DNA of 11,764 bases from Stephanodiscus triporus (taxonomy: Eukaryota > Bacillariophyta > Thalassiosirophyceae > Thalassiosirales > Thalassiosiraceae), in contig JALLAZ010000827.1 of NCBI GenBank assembly GCA_036939755.1, positions 1-11,764 on the forward strand. Reading direction: 5' to 3'. Each line of letters begins with the position of its first letter. The first letter of the stretch is position 1. The position numbers and the translations under genes are program-made. Positions 8,090-11,764 of this stretch are shown here, piece by piece. The notes below the pieces were generated by a model. The model did no database searches. It was not told where the DNA came from and worked only from the letters and a program-made list of their open reading frames with translations.

Positions 8090-9459
8090 ATGGCAATCTT
8101 ATTTGCCGCAGGCTTGATAGCCTTGTCGGCATCGGCATTCCAACCGCCCCCGCCGCGTCGCCATGGCTCGTTATCGTCGCTGATGCTCCGGACGCAGTGG
8201 TCGTCGCAGCAACAACGGTCGAGGGTGTTGGAAATGGCCGCCGGCGACGTCGACAACGACAACGATGGAGGTGGACGCTCCATCAGCAAGCAGCGCCGTC
8301 GCAAGCGCAAGAAGTCGGCGGACGGCGATATCGTCGCCCCCGCCGCATCGATCGTCTCGGGGGGGGAGGAGGAAAACGACGACGAGGATGATAAGAAGAA
8401 ATCGGCCAAGGCCATGGTGCAGGAGCTCCTCGCACGGGAGCAGATGATGTTCGACGATTCCGACCTGACGTCGTTCACCCCCCAGAAGCTGGAGGACGAC
8501 GCGCGCATCGCCGCTGCCGCGAGGAAGGCCGGGTACTCCGTCGGGGGGGACGTCGGGGTGGGCGGAGGAGGAGGAGGCGTCGTCGTCGTGGGGGGCGAGT
8601 CGCAGCTGGAGGACCTATTCGACTCCCGCGAATTCCTCCAGCGCAAGCGCGAGAGGCAGATGGAGGAAGCCTCGAGGGATGGCGCGATCGGGGGCGGGGG
8701 CGGCGGCGGCTCCGCGGTCCCGACGAGGAAGAAGATCAAGCGCTCCGACGTCGAGGCGTTCAACAGGCTGCTCGAGATGGACCCCATAGCCGACGAGGAC
8801 GATTCGTACTTCGAGGACGAGGGCATCGATTTCATATCGGCCCTGCTCGGGGACGTCGAGCCCGGGGTCGGCACCGACAGCGACGAGAGCAGCAACAAGT
8901 CGGGGAAGAAGGTCCAGAAGAAGACTAGCTTCCTTGGCATAGGGAGCGGACCGCTGCAGGTGGGGCACTTCATCGGCGCGCTCGGGGTCGTGTTGATGGC
9001 CTTCGTGGAATATCCGGGATTCCCGTTGACCAATTTGCCGGATCCGTTGAGGGCGTCCCTGCAGGGAGGTGCGTTATTATGTTGTTCGTCATGGTGAACT
9101 CATCGAGTTCTTCTCCACTTTTGTGCTAAGCTCGAATTTGATCCCCACTTGTGCTCGGCTTGATCCCCGTCTCATCGTCTTCTTTGCCATTAACCCTCCC
9201 TCGCAAACTGCTCTTTTTTTCAATAGGGCTGGCGACTATCTACCTAATCAACGCCGTACTCGCCGTCATCGCCGCCATCTCAGCGCCGTCGCGCAACCAG
9301 CCCGCGCTCCTGTGGGGCGCCAAAACATTCGCCGTGGGCGGGATCGCCTACGACCAACTGATGCAGATCCCGACGCCGGAGGAGCTGGCGGAACGGGCCA
9401 GGAAGGAGGACGAAACGCTGAAGAGGACGAGCGGCAGGAGAGGACGAAGGCAAAAGTGA
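8090..9459 (+). CDS. Plastid-targeted membrane protein of unknown function, 2 exons
   Basis: Exons 8090-9068 and 9227-9459 join in phase 1 (G|GG) to give 403 residues. The start at 8090 gives a signal peptide (residues 1-16) ending in ASAFQPP (A16|F17), a textbook diatom bipartite plastid presequence. Residues about 40-280 are low-complexity and charged: a KQRRRKRKK basic cluster, acidic DDEDDKKK, Gly runs (GGGGGG), and EFLQRKRERQMEE, which could be helical. The conserved-looking part is the C-terminus: SGPLQVGH, a first hydrophobic helix (about 292-311), YPGFPLTNLPDPLRASLQGG, a second helix (about 328-346), then WGAKTFAVGGIAYDQLMQIPTPEEL and a basic tail. Two helices joined by a short loop suggest an integral plastid membrane protein. 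I do not recognise the family and assign no function. The 3' end faces gene 6 across 476 bp. Confidence 0.82.
9069..9226 (+). other. Spliceosomal intron of the plastid membrane-protein gene
   Basis: Donor GGAG|GTGCGT at 9069 and acceptor CTTTTTTTCAATAG ending at 9226, with a strong pyrimidine tract; 158 bp, phase 1. Read-through stops at 9097. Splicing places the second transmembrane helix in frame (LQG-GLATIYL). Confidence 0.87.
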
Positions 9460-9935
9460 ATATGTTCAGTCTTCATGGAAGGGGCTACCTCGTCTGTGCT
9501 TAGCGAAAGGAAAGGGACTTGATAAAAATCAATCGCATCGCAGAAGTGTAGAGGTTTAGACCCTTTAGAACTGGACGTTGAGGACACCATGCGCACCGCA
9601 TCAACAATAGTGATTTGTAAATCTTTTTTTATTACGATCTGAGTTGTAAATTATTATTAGAGCCTAGTGAATGTAAGTTAGTAAGTACTGGGCAATAAGG
9701 GCATTCATTAGAGATTCAATCATATTACTATATCACAAACTTTATCCAGACTAAAGCCTGATCTACAAACACGATTGATCTGAAGGGACATATGCATAGG
9801 TCAAAATGAAAATCTAACATAACGATTAACCATTGTAGCCCTTGCCCAGATCATACTCACTTGCATATTTTCCCAGAAAACAGATATCAATAGAATGAAA
9901 TAATCTCACACACCTCAGTATCAACATATCAGTCA
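9460..9935. other. AT-rich convergent intergenic region
   Basis: 476 bp between the stops of the plastid membrane-protein gene (+) and the BTB-TLDc gene (-). It is clearly more AT-rich than the flanking exons and presumably holds both 3' UTRs. TTGTAAAT occurs twice within about 45 bp (near 9613 and 9645), but I would not call it a processing signal. No ORF, RNA gene or repeat element is apparent. Confidence 0.6.
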
Positions 9936-11672
9936 TCAACCCAAAACAAACTTCGCACTTTCGCCCGGAAAGTAGTACTTAACAACTTTGTCAAACCTAT
10001 TCTTCTGTGAATCACAGACTTTTGGCAACGCAGGTTGTTCCGCCAGAAGCCCCTGTGAGTGAAGCTGCTTTAAGCGAAGATAATCCAACATCTTGCCAAA
10101 GCAATATGGACTGTGTTCGATCAAGGTCACAATATCTCGACTGGATTTGTCAAGCTTCTCAATCTCCTTCAGCAACAGAGCGACAGTCCCCACTCTTTTC
10201 AAGCCCATCACCTTCAACGCCTCAAAGCTTAATGCGAGTAGCTCTCGCCCAGTGATTTCATTTTCGTACAACATGACGCTGACATCTTCAGCAAGACCGT
10301 CAATACTTTTGGCCAAGGTACTCACTTCGTCTGGCGTCCATTCCATCACACGTGGGGCCTTGCATCCTTGCTCTGTCCACTTGGAATTTTCAAATTGCTG
10401 TGCCAAGGCAGAATCCTCAGCAGTGCACAATGTGGAACGCTTCGTGACCATGATGGTGCCGCTGACATTGAGCGCGACAACATCCTTTGCATCGCCGCTT
10501 GCAAATTTCTCGATGAATGTTTGTTCGTCCTCAAAACTTTCTTCAAGCTGGAGCATTTCCAACTCAGCTTGAACGAGGCACTCTTGGTTTGCGTTGATCG
10601 CTTTATTGATGTCATCTGAGAACCTGCTGGTGAATGGTTCGGCTTGCTGAGTTATATCCTGATCAGACTTAAGGGCCTTGCTGGTGCGCTTGGCTTGTTT
10701 TCCTTTCGAAGTAGCAATCCTTGCTTGAGGTGATGACTCGGTCACTTGAAAGACTTCCATCTCTTTGATGGTATACCATCCTTTTGCGAGTGGTCCTGGG
10801 TGGTAGGAATTTCCCGGATTAATTTTAACTTTAGAATCATTCACAACCATGTCATGTCCACTGCCAAATGTTGGGCCATAATCTGAATAATTGAGGATTG
10901 CATGTTGGTCATTCGAATTCTTCAATGTCATCTTGCTGGGAGATGAAATTCCGCCGCCAGAGAGCGCGAACAAAAAGGCCTTGTTGGCCTTACTGTAGAA
11001 GCCACTGCTTGTCCAGGAGGTGTTGGAATACCCCCCAATGACTCTACCACAAGTCGTTTCGATGACGGTGAGGGTACAGCCCTTGTTGTCGCACTTGGAG
11101 TGGAAGGCCAGACCTGACAGACCATCGATAGATCCTCGATAAATGAGAGTCAAGTCCCCATCCGAACCATCTTCCTTTAGCCAATCATTAAGAATTTTCC
11201 CGCGTGCGTAATCTTTGATGATGTTGCTGTTGGGAAATTCATCGTCTATAGTTGGCACCTTACCCAAAAGCCCAAACAACTCAAGCTGGCGTTGAAGAAT
11301 GTGCGCGTACTCGTCATCCACACTGGGAGGATCGGGAGGACTGTCCTCGGATGAAATCATCACTTCATTCAGATAATCCACAGTTGCACGGAAGCAAGTA
11401 GGATTGACATCGAGGAAGATGCGTCCGTGGCTGTCCCGCAACAGCTTCTTATCCCATCGCCCACAGAACAATGCCTCCAACCTGGTTCCTTGTATTTGAG
11501 TCAAGGTGGATCGCTTGGCAACTACAATTCTTCCACCAGCATTGACTTCCACGAGGTCGTTATCGGCGGCATCTAGATTGCCACTATCTTGGGCATTGTC
11601 ATGTTTCTTGCGGTTAAACTCATGTAAGCGCTCAGTAAGCCTACTCTCCCTTTGTTGAGCGACGAGGTAAGC
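9936..11672 (-). CDS. BTB-TLDc-BTB protein with nested SAM domain; 5' end disrupted
   Basis: The frame is open from just after a TGA at 11675-11673 to the stop at 9936 and contains no ATG before the first domain. Counting the Val codon at 11552 as residue 1, the domains are: a charged, probably coiled-coil lead-in (QQRESRLTERLHEF); BTB/KCTD-type domain 1 (about -2 to 95: EVNAGGRIVVAKRSTL, LEALFCGRW, IFLDVNP, ATVDYLN); a TLDc domain (about 108-272: DWLKE, LIYRGSIDG, FHSKCDNKGCTLTVIET, GGYSNTSW, KAFLFALS); a Lys/Glu-rich linker; the first half of BTB 2 (about 357-397: LNVSGTIMVTKRSTL, FENSKW); a SAM domain (about 401-467: WTPDEV, ITGRELLALS, LKVMGLKRVGTVALLL); and the rest of BTB 2 (about 473-500: TLIEHSPYCFGKMLDYLRL). 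BTB mediates oligomerisation or cullin binding; TLDc is linked to oxidative-stress and V-ATPase regulation in other eukaryotes. The role here is unknown. I recall similar proteins from Thalassiosira-like diatoms. Confidence 0.75.
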   Translation of the reverse strand, partial: AYLVAQQRESRLTERLHEFNRKKHDNAQDSGNLDAADNDLVEVNAGGRIVVAKRSTLTQIQGTRLEALFCGRWDKKLLRDSHGRIFLDVNPTCFRATVDYLNEVMISSEDSPPDPPSVDDEYAHILQRQLELFGLLGKVPTIDDEFPNSNIIKDYARGKILNDWLKEDGSDGDLTLIYRGSIDGLSGLAFHSKCDNKGCTLTVIETTCGRVIGGYSNTSWTSSGFYSKANKAFLFALSGGGISSPSKMTLKNSNDQHAILNYSDYGPTFGSGHDMVVNDSKVKINPGNSYHPGPLAKGWYTIKEMEVFQVTESSPQARIATSKGKQAKRTSKALKSDQDITQQAEPFTSRFSDDINKAINANQECLVQAELEMLQLEESFEDEQTFIEKFASGDAKDVVALNVSGTIMVTKRSTLCTAEDSALAQQFENSKWTEQGCKAPRVMEWTPDEVSTLAKSIDGLAEDVSVMLYENEITGRELLALSFEALKVMGLKRVGTVALLLKEIEKLDKSSRDIVTLIEHSPYCFGKMLDYLRLKQLHSQGLLAEQPALPKVCDSQKNRFDKVVKYYFPGESAKFVLG

Positions 11673-11751
11673 TCATGTAGGCTCGTTCGATGTTGTCGTG
11701 GGCTGTTTAAAGGCGTTTATTGGCAACGCTCAGCTCGTCCATTCTCTCCAT
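11673..11751 (-). pseudogene. Disrupted N-terminal coding remnant of the BTB-TLDc gene (nonsense plus frameshift)
   Basis: On the minus strand an ATG at 11751 opens MERMDELSVANKRL and hits TAA at 11709-11707. Past that stop the same frame still reads coding-like (TAHDNIERAYMS), and near 11667-11673 a shift by one base would lead into the lead-in of the downstream open frame. No GT-AG intron within the window can bridge the two with the right phase. Either this is a decaying paralogue, or the window has sequence errors, or the true start lies in an exon beyond the window edge. Confidence 0.5.
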
Positions 11752-11764
11752 CTTGACGTGCTAT

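Noticed and set aside
8059..9033. 324-codon minus-strand open frame opposite the plastid membrane-protein gene
   Set aside because: Translation is Ser/Pro low complexity, the complement of Gly/Asp codons in a gene with a clear presequence and confirmed frame across an intron.
11661..11680. GAGGTAAGC as a plus-strand splice donor
   Set aside because: No plus-strand coding frame leads into it; the coding evidence here is on the minus strand.

Overview
The window looks like nuclear DNA of a diatom, probably a centric (Thalassiosirales-like) species. The evidence is short GT-AG introns, compact intergenic spaces, N-terminal presequences with the diatom plastid-entry motif (clearest is ASAFQPP in the gene at 8090), and a BTB-TLDc-BTB/SAM protein of a type I associate with Thalassiosira-like genomes. 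There is no bacterial operon structure, phage, CRISPR array, rRNA or tRNA. All family calls come from reading the translations, with no database search.

Layout: six genes. (1) 174-2755 (+), two exons: a secreted, membrane-anchored M14-type zinc carboxypeptidase. (2) 2873-4926 (-), two exons: a protein-kinase-fold protein lacking the catalytic Asp (pseudokinase), possibly plastid-targeted. (3) 5284-6167 (+), two exons, the first coding exon only 12 nt: an isochorismatase-like cysteine hydrolase. (4) 6300-7772 (-), no intron seen: an alpha/beta hydrolase of the phytyl-ester-synthase-like type with a plastid presequence. (5) 8090-9459 (+), two exons: a plastid-targeted membrane protein of unknown function. 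(6) 9936-11672 (-): a BTB-TLDc-BTB protein with a SAM domain inside its second BTB. Its 5' end appears broken by an in-frame stop and a frameshift close to the window edge.

The genes alternate strand strictly (+ - + - + -), so every intergenic space is either convergent (1/2, 3/4, 5/6) or divergent (2/3, 4/5). The divergent 4/5 space separates two plastid-targeted proteins and carries two identical GAGTCACG sites 21 bp apart, a candidate shared bZIP-controlled promoter. I see no single pathway joining all six genes; two or three products probably go to the plastid and one to the secretory route.

The best candidates for something undescribed are the nested BTB/SAM architecture and 5' break of gene 6, the plastid pseudokinase-like gene 2, the uncharacterised plastid membrane protein 5, and the twin-site divergent promoter.
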